Of a DNA stretch of 13,574 nucleotides, positions 6,763 to 13,462 are shown one piece after another; the stretch's first letter is position 1; the number at the start of each line of letters is the position of its first letter. The notes beneath the pieces are model-generated. The model saw only the letters and a program-made list of their open reading frames with translations, ran no database searches and was not told where the DNA came from. The translations under genes and the position numbers were made by a program. This DNA comes from Chitinivibrionales bacterium (GTDB lineage: Bacteria; Fibrobacterota; Chitinivibrionia; Chitinivibrionales; FEN-1185): positions 1 to 13,574 of the forward strand of contig JAQUMP010000034.1 of assembly GCA_028718065.1 (NCBI GenBank), written 5' to 3'.

Positions 6763-7095
6763 TTACAAAACCCGATCATAGATATTTTTGAATAAATCGG
6801 CAGTCACTATTGAATCGTTTTTGCCTGGCAAAAGCCGCCGAAGCGATGCGCAGGCACTTTTAACGGACGTTGCCCGACCGCTAAGAAGGCGGGCCTGGTC
6901 ATCGGTTAGGGCGATGCAAAACGCCTTTTCCACAGCGAAGGTGAAATTAACGAAGCCATACAATGTCGTTGAAGCCGCGTGCAATTCGGCAAGCTTGGTG
7001 CGAAGACCGATTGTTTTTACTGGCACCTGAAAGCATTCGGCCAGGAGTATAATGACCTTGCGCTGCAAAACAGTTTTTTTTAATTTTTTTTGCAT
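6763..7095 (-). CDS. Small acyl-carrier-protein-like protein lacking the phosphopantetheine serine
   Basis: 110 residues from ATG 7095, with AAAGGGA six bases upstream. TTG 7101 is possible but would lie within that spacer. After a Lys-rich start, residues about 13-88 follow an ACP-like pattern: a first helix, an IGLRTKLAEL segment, then YGFVNFTFAVEKAF (46-59), CIALTDD and a closing helix. Aligned by eye on the helix ending EKAF, the position of the usual DSL serine is L45; a serine lies three residues earlier (S42). If this is the ACP fold it may be unable to carry a prosthetic group. The fold match is an eye judgement, and a generic small helical protein is the alternative. The ORF start contains two runs of eight A (codons 2-8). 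It lies between the primase gene and the excisionase-like gene. Confidence 0.6.
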   Translation of the reverse strand: MQKKLKKTVLQRKVIILLAECFQVPVKTIGLRTKLAELHAASTTLYGFVNFTFAVEKAFCIALTDDQARLLSGRATSVKSACASLRRLLPGKNDSIVTADLFKNIYDRVL

Positions 7096-7111
7096 ATTCA
7101 ATCCCTTTTTC

Positions 7112-7241
7112 TACTGCGTCGGATTTACTGCGTCCCTATAAGGGGAAAACACGATCACAGTAGTCGGAATGGTGATTTTGTATCACCAATTCCTATACTG
7201 TGTCTGCTGCGTCTGGTACTGCGTCCGACGCGATCACAGTA
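7112..7241. repeat. Two related repeat units (TACTGYGTC copies + CGATCACAGTA): possible iterons/origin
   Basis: Plus-strand copies of TACTGCGTC start at 7112, 7126 (as TTACTGCGTCC from 7125) and 7217, with variants TACTGTGTC at 7196 and TGCTGCGTC at 7205. CGATCACAGTA occurs at 7152-7162 and again at 7231-7241. They form two tandem units in the same order (7112-7162 and 7196-7241) separated by a hairpin. The second unit also encodes the Asp/Ala-rich tail of the primase protein. Short repeats beside a replication gene and an AT-rich stretch (7074-7091) suggest an origin, but no function is shown. Confidence 0.55.
7166..7193. other. Hairpin between the primase gene and the ACP-like gene
   Basis: GGAATGGTGAT (7166-7176) pairs with ATCACCAATTCC (7182-7193) with one bulged base and a five-base loop. 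It begins at the primase stop codon (7195-7193). There is no T-tract on either side, so it is not a standard rho-independent terminator. It may be part of the origin-like repeat region or an mRNA-processing structure. Confidence 0.55.
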
Positions 7242-9226
7242 AAAACATATTTTGCTTTCGAGCCAGTTCCTTCTCTCGTGATTTCGTCACATTCGGCAAG
7301 TATTTCTTTGATTAAATCCCGCCGTTTTTTTGCCTTTTCTTGGATTTTATTTTGAGAAAGCCCTCCCGGATTGTCGGCAAGTAATTTGAGCACTCTTTTC
7401 TTCGTTTCGGCAAATTCGATTTGCCGTTTTTCTTCGGCTATACTGCCAGGAGTTAATTCTGAAAGCTTGAATACCGGATAATCAAAAGCAACTGTGAATT
7501 TTTTGGCAAGCTTGCCATAAGAATTTTTCGCATGGATAATTTCAATCAAGTCGCATCCATCCGCGTCTTTTTCGTTAAGCGGTCGAAACCATAGAATAAA
7601 ACGGGAGTCATCTGCAATTGAACCCGCGCCGCGTACCGAGTTCATGGAATGATTTTCAAGTCCGGCCCTTACCGCTTTTGAAACGTGGCTTATTAATAAA
7701 ATGGTAGGGTTCGATACACAATTTATTAAACTGGATATAATAGTCATCAAGGCGCTGTTTAGGTCATTATCATTTTCAGGCACGCCCGAAGCCTTCGCCT
7801 TGGTGTCGATTATTACTAAATCCGGCTTGCAAAGGTCTAGCGTAGCCTTTAGTCGTGTAAATTTTTTTGTCGGGTTTCCTTCGGTGTCAACCAGTTTTGA
7901 AAAATCGCCGTTTGAAAAAAAATCCTCTTTGCACAAGGTAAAAAAGTTTTCTTTAATCAGTCGCTTGGTAGTTGGGAAAGTCAAAGCGTCAAAAGGTAGT
8001 TTTTTAATGATTCCCGATATGCGCCGGTGAACTTGTTCCTTGCTGTCCTCAAGCGAAACATAGAGACTACGTTTTTTAATCAAAGGGAAAACGTTAAGCC
8101 ATTTAAGCGGGTGAAAATCAGCGACGGCCATTTCTATGCAAAGTAAAATCATTGCCATAGATTTTTTAGAGCTGCCGCCCTCACCGGACACTATGCCGTA
8201 GGTTCCCGCAGGCAAAAAGTCCGGGATTACCCATTCCTGCTCTGTCGGTTCGTTTTCCAGAAACCGCTCTACTGAAATTGTGTCCAGTGTCCAGGGTTCA
8301 ATAGGTTCGGGCTGATTTTCGGGCCGGGATTCGCCGCCTACGCCGCTGGTCGGTCGATCTCCAATTGATTGTGTGCATCCCTCAATGGCTTTCTGCAAGG
8401 TCATTTCGCCATAAGTTCGCCCGTCGCCTGAATGTTTTTTATCCCACTTTTCGCGATATAAATCCGATTCCCTGAAAAGAGAATTCATAAGTGATATATT
8501 TCTGTTTGTCCAAAATGCCAGATGCGAACACAAAGCTAAATCGGCGCTGCTTTGGTCATCCGCATGGCCGCTTAAATCACCCCTGTAAAGCCGCTCAATA
8601 GCCGCGCCGTTTTTGGAATGAAATATCTTATCAAGTAAATCTTTGTTGGATATGCTGGAATTGGGAGAAGTGGTTTTTTGTGGTTCGGCTTTTTTTTGTT
8701 TTCTGGCTTCGATCTGTTTATAGATTTTTAATATTTCAGGTTCGGACAATTGCCGGAATGTTTTTCGATCATTCTCAATACGGCCAGTAAAAGTAAAGTA
8801 TCTTTTGTGGTCGTATATTTCCGCGTCCGGCGCTTTGATTGATGCGCCCGGCAGCTTGCCGCCACAAAAAATATGAATACCATCCCCGCCCGGCGAAATT
8901 TCCGTGTAACTATTCGCCTCTCCGATAATTTGGCGCGCCCACGGTTCAATCTCGCCGTCAATAATACAATGGTCGAGGTCGATTAAAACATTTCCGCATG
9001 GTTCTACCCCGGCCTGAAAACCAATTCCATTAAAATGACCGTTTAACTTTTGTAAAATACACGGGAGAGACGCCCAGGTCTTTTGATTGTCGGTTTTCGC
9101 GTATTGACCATTGACCTGATAAGGAATTTTAGTTTCTTTACCGTCGCGTAGTTCCTTACGCCACAAAACCCAATGAGGGAGCGATTTTAATTCCTGTGGA
9201 ATGTTGTTAATGTCAACCGCGTTCAT
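7193..9226 (-). CDS. Bifunctional primase-polymerase / RepA-like ATPase (replication protein)
   Basis: 677 residues from ATG 9226, overlapping the upstream gene by ATGA. Residues about 15-170 form an AEP primase domain like the NrS-1 polymerase group: opening PHWVLWRKELRDGKETKIPYQ (17-37), DxD motif D83-L-D85, SPGGDGIHIF (111-120) with H118, and EIYDHKRYFTFTGR. Residues about 200-283 look like the helical domain that follows such primases. Residues about 330-590 are a RepA/AAA_25-type ATPase: P-loop region GEGGSSKKS (348-356), Walker B LVIID (470-474), LISHVSK, and VRGAGSIADDSRF (531-543). The P-loop is unusual, since G before the lysine is S353 and the following position is K355. The last 75 residues may be a winged helix. 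It probably primes and unwinds DNA to replicate the element. The architecture is clear; the nucleotide preference and polymerase activity are unknown. Confidence 0.88.
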   Translation of the reverse strand: MNAVDINNIPQELKSLPHWVLWRKELRDGKETKIPYQVNGQYAKTDNQKTWASLPCILQKLNGHFNGIGFQAGVEPCGNVLIDLDHCIIDGEIEPWARQIIGEANSYTEISPGGDGIHIFCGGKLPGASIKAPDAEIYDHKRYFTFTGRIENDRKTFRQLSEPEILKIYKQIEARKQKKAEPQKTTSPNSSISNKDLLDKIFHSKNGAAIERLYRGDLSGHADDQSSADLALCSHLAFWTNRNISLMNSLFRESDLYREKWDKKHSGDGRTYGEMTLQKAIEGCTQSIGDRPTSGVGGESRPENQPEPIEPWTLDTISVERFLENEPTEQEWVIPDFLPAGTYGIVSGEGGSSKKSMAMILLCIEMAVADFHPLKWLNVFPLIKKRSLYVSLEDSKEQVHRRISGIIKKLPFDALTFPTTKRLIKENFFTLCKEDFFSNGDFSKLVDTEGNPTKKFTRLKATLDLCKPDLVIIDTKAKASGVPENDNDLNSALMTIISSLINCVSNPTILLISHVSKAVRAGLENHSMNSVRGAGSIADDSRFILWFRPLNEKDADGCDLIEIIHAKNSYGKLAKKFTVAFDYPVFKLSELTPGSIAEEKRQIEFAETKKRVLKLLADNPGGLSQNKIQEKAKKRRDLIKEILAECDEITREGTGSKAKYVFTVIASDAVPDAADTV

Positions 9227-9432
9227 GCCGCCGTCGCCTCTGCTTGCCGTCGTTCTATCCGTTGTTCTAAAAATCGAATTACCCGCTCCCGTTCACCCGG
9301 TTGCCAATTAATGAACCCCAGAACACGTTGCGACGCCATTGTGGGTGAACAGCCTAAAAAATTAGCCAAGTCACGGTAGTCGAAACCGGCTTTTTCTTTT
9401 AAATCCAAAACCTCCATATCTTTTTCGTACAT
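9223..9432 (-). CDS. Small helix-turn-helix protein upstream of the primase gene
   Basis: 69 residues from ATG 9432, with AAGGG about eight bases upstream. The segment FDYRDLANFLGCSPTMASQR (17-36) reads as a helix-turn-helix with a Cro/XRE-like pattern, followed by an Arg/Glu-rich helix (46-63). It probably binds DNA and could repress its own promoter, given the repeated AGATGAACA sites immediately upstream, or assist initiation by the primase-ATPase whose start codon its stop overlaps. It is very short, so family assignment is uncertain. Confidence 0.75.
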   Translation of the reverse strand: MYEKDMEVLDLKEKAGFDYRDLANFLGCSPTMASQRVLGFINWQPGERERVIRFLEQRIERRQAEATAA

Positions 9433-9478
9433 TTTTTTAACCCTTTTTAAATTATTAATTGTTAAATTATCCCCTGCT

Positions 9479-9506
9479 TTTATAATTAAAAAGTACCACC
9501 TATCAA
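9479..9506 (-). promoter_or_regulatory. Promoter for the HTH-primase operon
   Basis: On the minus strand TTGATA (9506-9501) and TATAAA (9484-9479) are 16 bases apart, in AT-rich DNA. Transcription would start about 40 bases before ATG 9432. The -35 box abuts the first repeat of the operator-like cluster at 9505-9556. Confidence 0.6.
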
Positions 9507-9556
9507 GATGAACAGCCAGATGAACATTCCTTTAAATCAATGTTCAGGTGCATCTT
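9505..9556. repeat. Operator-like cluster: two AGATGAACA direct repeats and an inverted copy
   Basis: AGATGAACA occurs at 9506-9514 and 9518-9526, a 12-base period, and a related inverted copy TGTTCAGGT lies at 9541-9549. TGAACATT (9521-9528) and AATGTTCA (9539-9546) form a perfect 8-bp dyad, and AAGATG (9505-9510) pairs with CATCTT (9551-9556) at the edges. The placement directly upstream of the -35 box suggests binding sites for the small HTH protein. Replication iterons are the alternative. Confidence 0.6.
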
Positions 9557-9573
9557 GTTTTTAACGGGGACAA

Positions 9574-9600
9574 ATAAAAAAGGCCTGACTTAATCAGGCC
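9574..9600 (-). terminator. Rho-independent terminator of the 418-aa gene
   Basis: On the minus strand GGCCTGA (9600-9594), loop TTAAG and TCAGGCC (9588-9582) form a 7-bp GC-rich stem, followed directly by TTTTTT (9581-9576) and further A/T. It lies 29 bases after the stop codon of the gene ending at 9629, and separates that gene from the HTH-primase operon. Confidence 0.88.
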
Positions 9601-9628
9601 AATGGAACAAGCAGAAAGTTATCGAAAA

Positions 9629-10885
9629 TCAGGCAGGGTTTTTAGCGCGGTGTACTCCGACTTTATTTTTAAAGATTGCTGCGTCCTTATCGCTCTCATA
9701 TATCCAATATTTGTTTAGAGATTTACTGAAAAACAAAAGACATTTTCCTTTATTCTCTTTAGAAAAACGCTTTGCGTTTCGCATAAAGGTAGACCGATCT
9801 ATTTTTATTTTTTGGCATAGACCCAAAATTGAAGACCCTTTAAATGTTTTGACATTCGGTTCTGGCTCTTTTGCTTTGGTATATAAAGGAATTTTTTTTG
9901 GTTTCTTTTTTTCTTCAACTGTCGTTTTGGCTTTCCAGACACTGCTGCTCTCCCCAGCGGGGTCCTGTTCTGGCGCTTGTTTCTCTGGTGTTTCGATGCT
10001 TTGCCCTACAATTATTGTTTGCTCGAAGTTCCCAAACTTTTCAATTATTAGGTTTTCAATATGCGCACGATTTCTTTTTCCTTCCCCATAATCTATTTCC
10101 GGTTTTTTCCCAATTTCCTCAAAAATACTGCATCGAAGATTTTCCCAATAGTCGTTATCCCTATTGATTTTCCCTATGCTTTCATCCCAATTTATTGCTA
10201 CAATTGTCTCGAAATATGGCGTTGTTTTTTGTTCTTGGGGAAAGAATATAACTGGATGAATAAGCAGTGATAATGTACCAACCGAGGAACGATAAGGAGA
10301 TGGCCATTTTAACGGAAAATGAATCGGCTTCGCGTCTAATTCGTTCCCTTTTATTTTGTAGGTTGCTAAAAGGCTTTCGTGAATCACCTGGGTTTCTGCA
10401 TCGTTACAGGCTTTATTTTTTCGCATTTCATGGGGAACAATTATATGATATTTATTACTCTCTATTTTTACACGTCTTACGCCGCAATTTAGCGCTTCCA
10501 GGCAATATAGTATTGTTTTATTGGTGATTGTATTGGGGTTCGAATCGTCTGCACTGTAAGCCCATACATTATCTTTACGGAAGGAATCGGGAATTTTGAA
10601 GGCAAAAGAATAATCGCGTAATGGCAGCGGAAAAATAATAGAAACTCTTGGTTTCTTCTGCCACTGTGCATTGAAAGATTCTTGAGCTGCAAAACGTGGC
10701 TTTTCTGGCTCAAAATATTCCTTGCGGATCGCTTCGAATCCTCCCCAAATTAGAAAACGTACCGTTGTTTGTATTGCCTTGTTCAGAGCATCAATATCTT
10801 CTGGTGCCTTAAAATTCTTATCCTGCTGCCTAACAATATCGAGAAATAATTTGCTGGCTTTTATGTTTTGCAAGTGGTCTAACAT
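9629..10885 (-). CDS. Unrecognised 418-aa protein with possible C-terminal winged-helix domain
   Basis: I do not recognise this protein. It starts at ATG 10885 with a strong GGAGG eight bases upstream, and ends just before a clear terminator, so it is probably its own transcription unit. Residues 1-290 are a mixed alpha/beta region without signal peptide or membrane segment (for example VSIIFPLPLRDYSFAFKIP, 81-99). Residues about 297-345 are a Glu/Lys/Pro-rich linker (EKQAPEQDPAGE, VEEKKKPKKIP). Residues about 348-398 read as a small DNA-binding domain: SSILGLCQKIKIDRSTFMRN as a helix-turn-helix, then CLLFFSKSLNKYWIYES as a beta hairpin or wing. The N-terminal module could be a sensor, an enzyme or a nucleic-acid-binding part. 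Its place between the replication operon and the lipoprotein genes makes it either an element function or cargo. Confidence 0.75.
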   Translation of the reverse strand: MLDHLQNIKASKLFLDIVRQQDKNFKAPEDIDALNKAIQTTVRFLIWGGFEAIRKEYFEPEKPRFAAQESFNAQWQKKPRVSIIFPLPLRDYSFAFKIPDSFRKDNVWAYSADDSNPNTITNKTILYCLEALNCGVRRVKIESNKYHIIVPHEMRKNKACNDAETQVIHESLLATYKIKGNELDAKPIHFPLKWPSPYRSSVGTLSLLIHPVIFFPQEQKTTPYFETIVAINWDESIGKINRDNDYWENLRCSIFEEIGKKPEIDYGEGKRNRAHIENLIIEKFGNFEQTIIVGQSIETPEKQAPEQDPAGESSSVWKAKTTVEEKKKPKKIPLYTKAKEPEPNVKTFKGSSILGLCQKIKIDRSTFMRNAKRFSKENKGKCLLFFSKSLNKYWIYESDKDAAIFKNKVGVHRAKNPA

Positions 10886-10891
10886 ACGCAG

Positions 10892-10916
10892 AACCTCCGT
10901 AAGGTTTTCCCGTAAG
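10892..10916 (-). promoter_or_regulatory. Small hairpin and CTTACGG direct repeats at the ribosome-binding site of the 418-aa gene
   Basis: On the minus strand AACCT (10906-10902) and AGGTT (10896-10892) flank a five-base loop, so the GGAGG (10898-10894) is half in the loop and half in the stem. CTTACGG occurs twice with a 13-base period (10916-10910 and 10903-10897). The rest of 10917-11059 has no clear promoter; the best match, TTGCGG and TAGTAG 17 bases apart, is weak. Confidence 0.4.
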
Positions 10917-11059
10917 CTAAAAGAAAGGGCAGCCCAGTCACGGCCTCATGGAGCCTACTATTTTCCGGAAAGTCTTGCCGCAAGATCGATGCCACACTCA
11001 ATTACAGCAAGAAATTTTTCTTTCAGGCATTTCCTCAAGTAAATTTATTCAAGCAGCAC

Positions 11060-12823
11060 TTAATTTTTCACGCATCGGATGCTGAAACCGTAAGAATTAT
11101 TGCCGTAGTTGGAACGACCTACAATCGCGCTATTGCTGGCCATGCCACGGGCCCATGAACTTGTTGCGTTATCTACCGTGGATGACCACCAGTAACCGGT
11201 GCTGCCAATGCTGCTGAATGAACCAGTGCTAACACGGTAACCTCCCGGAAGTGCCGAAAACCCGGTTGAATTTGTAGCGTTCTTATTAGGAGAAGCCCAA
11301 TACGTCATGCCGGATTCTTTAAGCGGCCCTCCCGCCACATTATCCCCGCCAAGGTAGTTGCCAAGCACTTCCCATTCTGAGTCTGATGGTACGTGCCAGC
11401 CTGTAGGTGCCAGCTTACCAGTGTTCACAGCATACCAGTTGTACAATGCCCCGTAAGTATTCCAATAGGAGACAGAATTGTTATACCAGCAATATCCATC
11501 TGTCGTAAGATTGCTCCAGGCTGTACTATCTGCTACCAGATGGACTGCGGTACCATCATTATATTTTGTAGTTTTAAGATTTTCTACCATCCATACCTGA
11601 GTCCCTATGGAAACAGTATCGTACGTATTTCCATCAATATCGGTATACTGCCCTGTCGCTGTTTTTACTATGAGAATAGCCCCATTACTTGTGACACGGC
11701 TGACGCTGTTGGTAACGACAACTGCATAAGTCCCGGAATTTGTTGGCTGAACATTGGTAATGCCGTAAGAAACCGATGTCGCCCCGGAAATGATTGCCCC
11801 ATTGAACCGCCACTGATACGTTGGGGCTGGAGTTCCCGATGCAGTAATACTGAAAGTCACGCTCTGTCCAAGGAGTATTGTCTGTGAAGCTGGCTGCACT
11901 GAAATCACCGGTGCAAATAAGACCGTCAGAATTGCAGCATTGCTTGTCACGCTGCCTTGACTATTACTGATCACTACCGAATATGTACTGCCGGAATCTA
12001 TCGCCTGAACATTGGTAATTATATAAGTACTACCAGTCGCTCCGGAAATAGGTGCCCCGTTTTTATTCCATTGATAGGTTGGTAATGGCCAACCAGCTGC
12101 GACAACGCTCAATGTACATCTTGCACCTACTTCTTTTGTTTGAGACTGCGGCTGAGCAGTGATGACTGGTGGACCAAAAACTGTTATCTGAATGCTATCA
12201 GCTATAGAAAATAATCCGTAATTGTCCCGCACTTTAACCAATACCGGCTTAATTCCAGTGGTTAAGAACGCGACCTTGATCTTCCCGCTATCAGCACTGT
12301 CTTTGTAGTTTGAACCATCAAGCGCCCAAAAATATTTCGTTATTGTCCCATTGGTTTCCAATCCAGCTGCTTGAACATAAAATGTGTCGTTAATTGCCAC
12401 CGTCGTTTCTGCCATCACCGTCACCATCGGCAGGTACGAATGTACGGTTATTATCGTAGTGTCAATTGCCGACTCACGCCCGGCGCTGTCTCGCGCTTTC
12501 ACCAAAACCGTCTTTGCGCCCGCACTTGCAAATGCCATATTGATCTTGCTGCTATCCGTGCTGTCTTTAAAATCCATGCCGTCCAAGGCCCACAGGTATT
12601 TTTTTATGGTTCCATTGGTGTCGGTACCGGTTGCATGAATATAAAAACTATCAATAATCCCAACCGTCGTATCCGGCATTGCCGTCACCACCGGCGGATA
12701 CCAATTTGCGCCATTTTGATCAAGCGGATTATCGTTAACAAATGGCCCTTGTTTCTGTGCGCATAAAATCAAGAAGAGGAGCGCAACCGTAGCTACTATT
12801 CCCAACACCCTATTTTTATTCAT
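11060..12823 (-). CDS. Lipoprotein with two PKD-like, two Ig-like and one FISUMP domain
   Basis: 587 residues from ATG 12823; a TTG seven codons earlier is possible. Residues 1-20 form a lipoprotein-type signal ending LIL-C21, with an unusual leucine before the cysteine. PKD-like repeats occupy about 43-129 and 130-217, each with NGTI-KY-WALDG and AxxxVLVK-RD patterns. Ig-like repeats occupy about 218-303 and 304-387, each with PTYQW, ISGAT and SNxAIL. The last 200 residues are a FISUMP (Fib_succ_major) domain: TDIDGNTYDTVSIGTQVWMVENL, then YGALYNWYAV, TGWHVPSDSEWEVL, GYWWSST and SIRCVKN. It is probably surface-exposed, with the FISUMP domain held out on a stalk; the function of the domain is not known to me. 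The PEGA gene lies 37 bases upstream, so they may share a transcript. FISUMP proteins are typical of Fibrobacterota and related groups. Confidence 0.9.
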   Translation of the reverse strand: MNKNRVLGIVATVALLFLILCAQKQGPFVNDNPLDQNGANWYPPVVTAMPDTTVGIIDSFYIHATGTDTNGTIKKYLWALDGMDFKDSTDSSKINMAFASAGAKTVLVKARDSAGRESAIDTTIITVHSYLPMVTVMAETTVAINDTFYVQAAGLETNGTITKYFWALDGSNYKDSADSGKIKVAFLTTGIKPVLVKVRDNYGLFSIADSIQITVFGPPVITAQPQSQTKEVGARCTLSVVAAGWPLPTYQWNKNGAPISGATGSTYIITNVQAIDSGSTYSVVISNSQGSVTSNAAILTVLFAPVISVQPASQTILLGQSVTFSITASGTPAPTYQWRFNGAIISGATSVSYGITNVQPTNSGTYAVVVTNSVSRVTSNGAILIVKTATGQYTDIDGNTYDTVSIGTQVWMVENLKTTKYNDGTAVHLVADSTAWSNLTTDGYCWYNNSVSYWNTYGALYNWYAVNTGKLAPTGWHVPSDSEWEVLGNYLGGDNVAGGPLKESGMTYWASPNKNATNSTGFSALPGGYRVSTGSFSSIGSTGYWWSSTVDNATSSWARGMASNSAIVGRSNYGNNSYGFSIRCVKN

Positions 12824-12860
12824 GATTTTTAGCCTATTCGTCAAATATCTCTGTACATTG

Positions 12861-13457
12861 TCAAAACGGGATAGAAAGCAAACATCCGATCATGAGAGCG
12901 CCTCCTGCGCCGTACAAAATGTTGCGGAACAATACATCATTCGCCGCACTTTTACCTTCGGCATTGTACTTGGCAGAATAATCGCTGAATCCGTTTGTCG
13001 TGGCCCGATAATCTGCTTGGATCTGTTTTTGGTTGTCGATGTGCTTCTGAGCAAGCGAATTCAAGTATATGCCACCACCCCAAGCGACAGCGGAGAGTCC
13101 GCCGAAAACGATTCGGCGGACCCATTGTCGGGCCTTGTCGGCAGTCTTAATAGAGTCAAAATAACTTTGAGTATGCTTTAACTTAAAAAAGTGCTCAATT
13201 GCCTGGTTCTTGACGAGAGTTATATTTTCCGTGGTGTCTTTGTAGGTGTTAAGCCTGAGTTTAAGCTGGTAGTCGCCGGGCTTCAAGTTAGCATTGTGGT
13301 ATGGCGTGGTTCCATCGTCCTGACCGTTTAAGGATACTTTCGCTCCCTCGGGCTCAGACCATATCCTAAGTGTACTAAATATAGATATCATTGTGACACT
13401 GATATCTTTGGATTTACCCGGTTCAAGAGTCATGGTTTTATTGAACGCCTTGTGCAC
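12861..13457 (-). CDS. PEGA-domain membrane protein, probably 5'-truncated
   Basis: 198 residues if GTG 13457 is the start; a TAA lies four codons upstream in frame. Residues 29-93 are a PEGA domain, containing the literal PEGA signature (36-39), then LKPGDYQLKLRLNTY. Residues 1-25 (NKTMTLEPGKSKDISVTM) resemble the end of a preceding PEGA-type repeat. Two hydrophobic segments follow, about 115-134 and 178-197, with a charged, Gln/Asn-rich segment between them. No signal peptide and no Shine-Dalgarno can be seen, which is odd for a domain normally outside the cytoplasm. I infer that the 5' part has been lost, so it may be a pseudogene. Re-initiation by coupling to the gene ending six bases upstream is the alternative. 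Confidence 0.65.
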   Translation of the reverse strand: MHKAFNKTMTLEPGKSKDISVTMISIFSTLRIWSEPEGAKVSLNGQDDGTTPYHNANLKPGDYQLKLRLNTYKDTTENITLVKNQAIEHFFKLKHTQSYFDSIKTADKARQWVRRIVFGGLSAVAWGGGIYLNSLAQKHIDNQKQIQADYRATTNGFSDYSAKYNAEGKSAANDVLFRNILYGAGGALMIGCLLSIPF

Positions 13458-13462
13458 ACCAT

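Noticed and set aside
7112..7241. CRISPR array
   Set aside because: The repeats are about 10 bases, imperfect and irregularly spaced, with no cas genes nearby.
10925..10960. Possible terminator or riboswitch-like structure (GGGCAGCCC near T-rich sequence)
   Set aside because: The palindrome leaves too few loop bases to fold, and no known riboswitch core was recognised.
10958..11038. 26-codon minus-strand frame from TTG 11038 (LRKCLKEKFLAVIECG...)
   Set aside because: It reads like protein but has only a TTG start, a poor ribosome-binding site and no recognisable family; it may be a remnant or chance.
11393..13181. Plus-strand frames at 11393-11887, 12371-12766 and 12822-13181
   Set aside because: Antisense to the FISUMP and PEGA genes, whose domains are clear.
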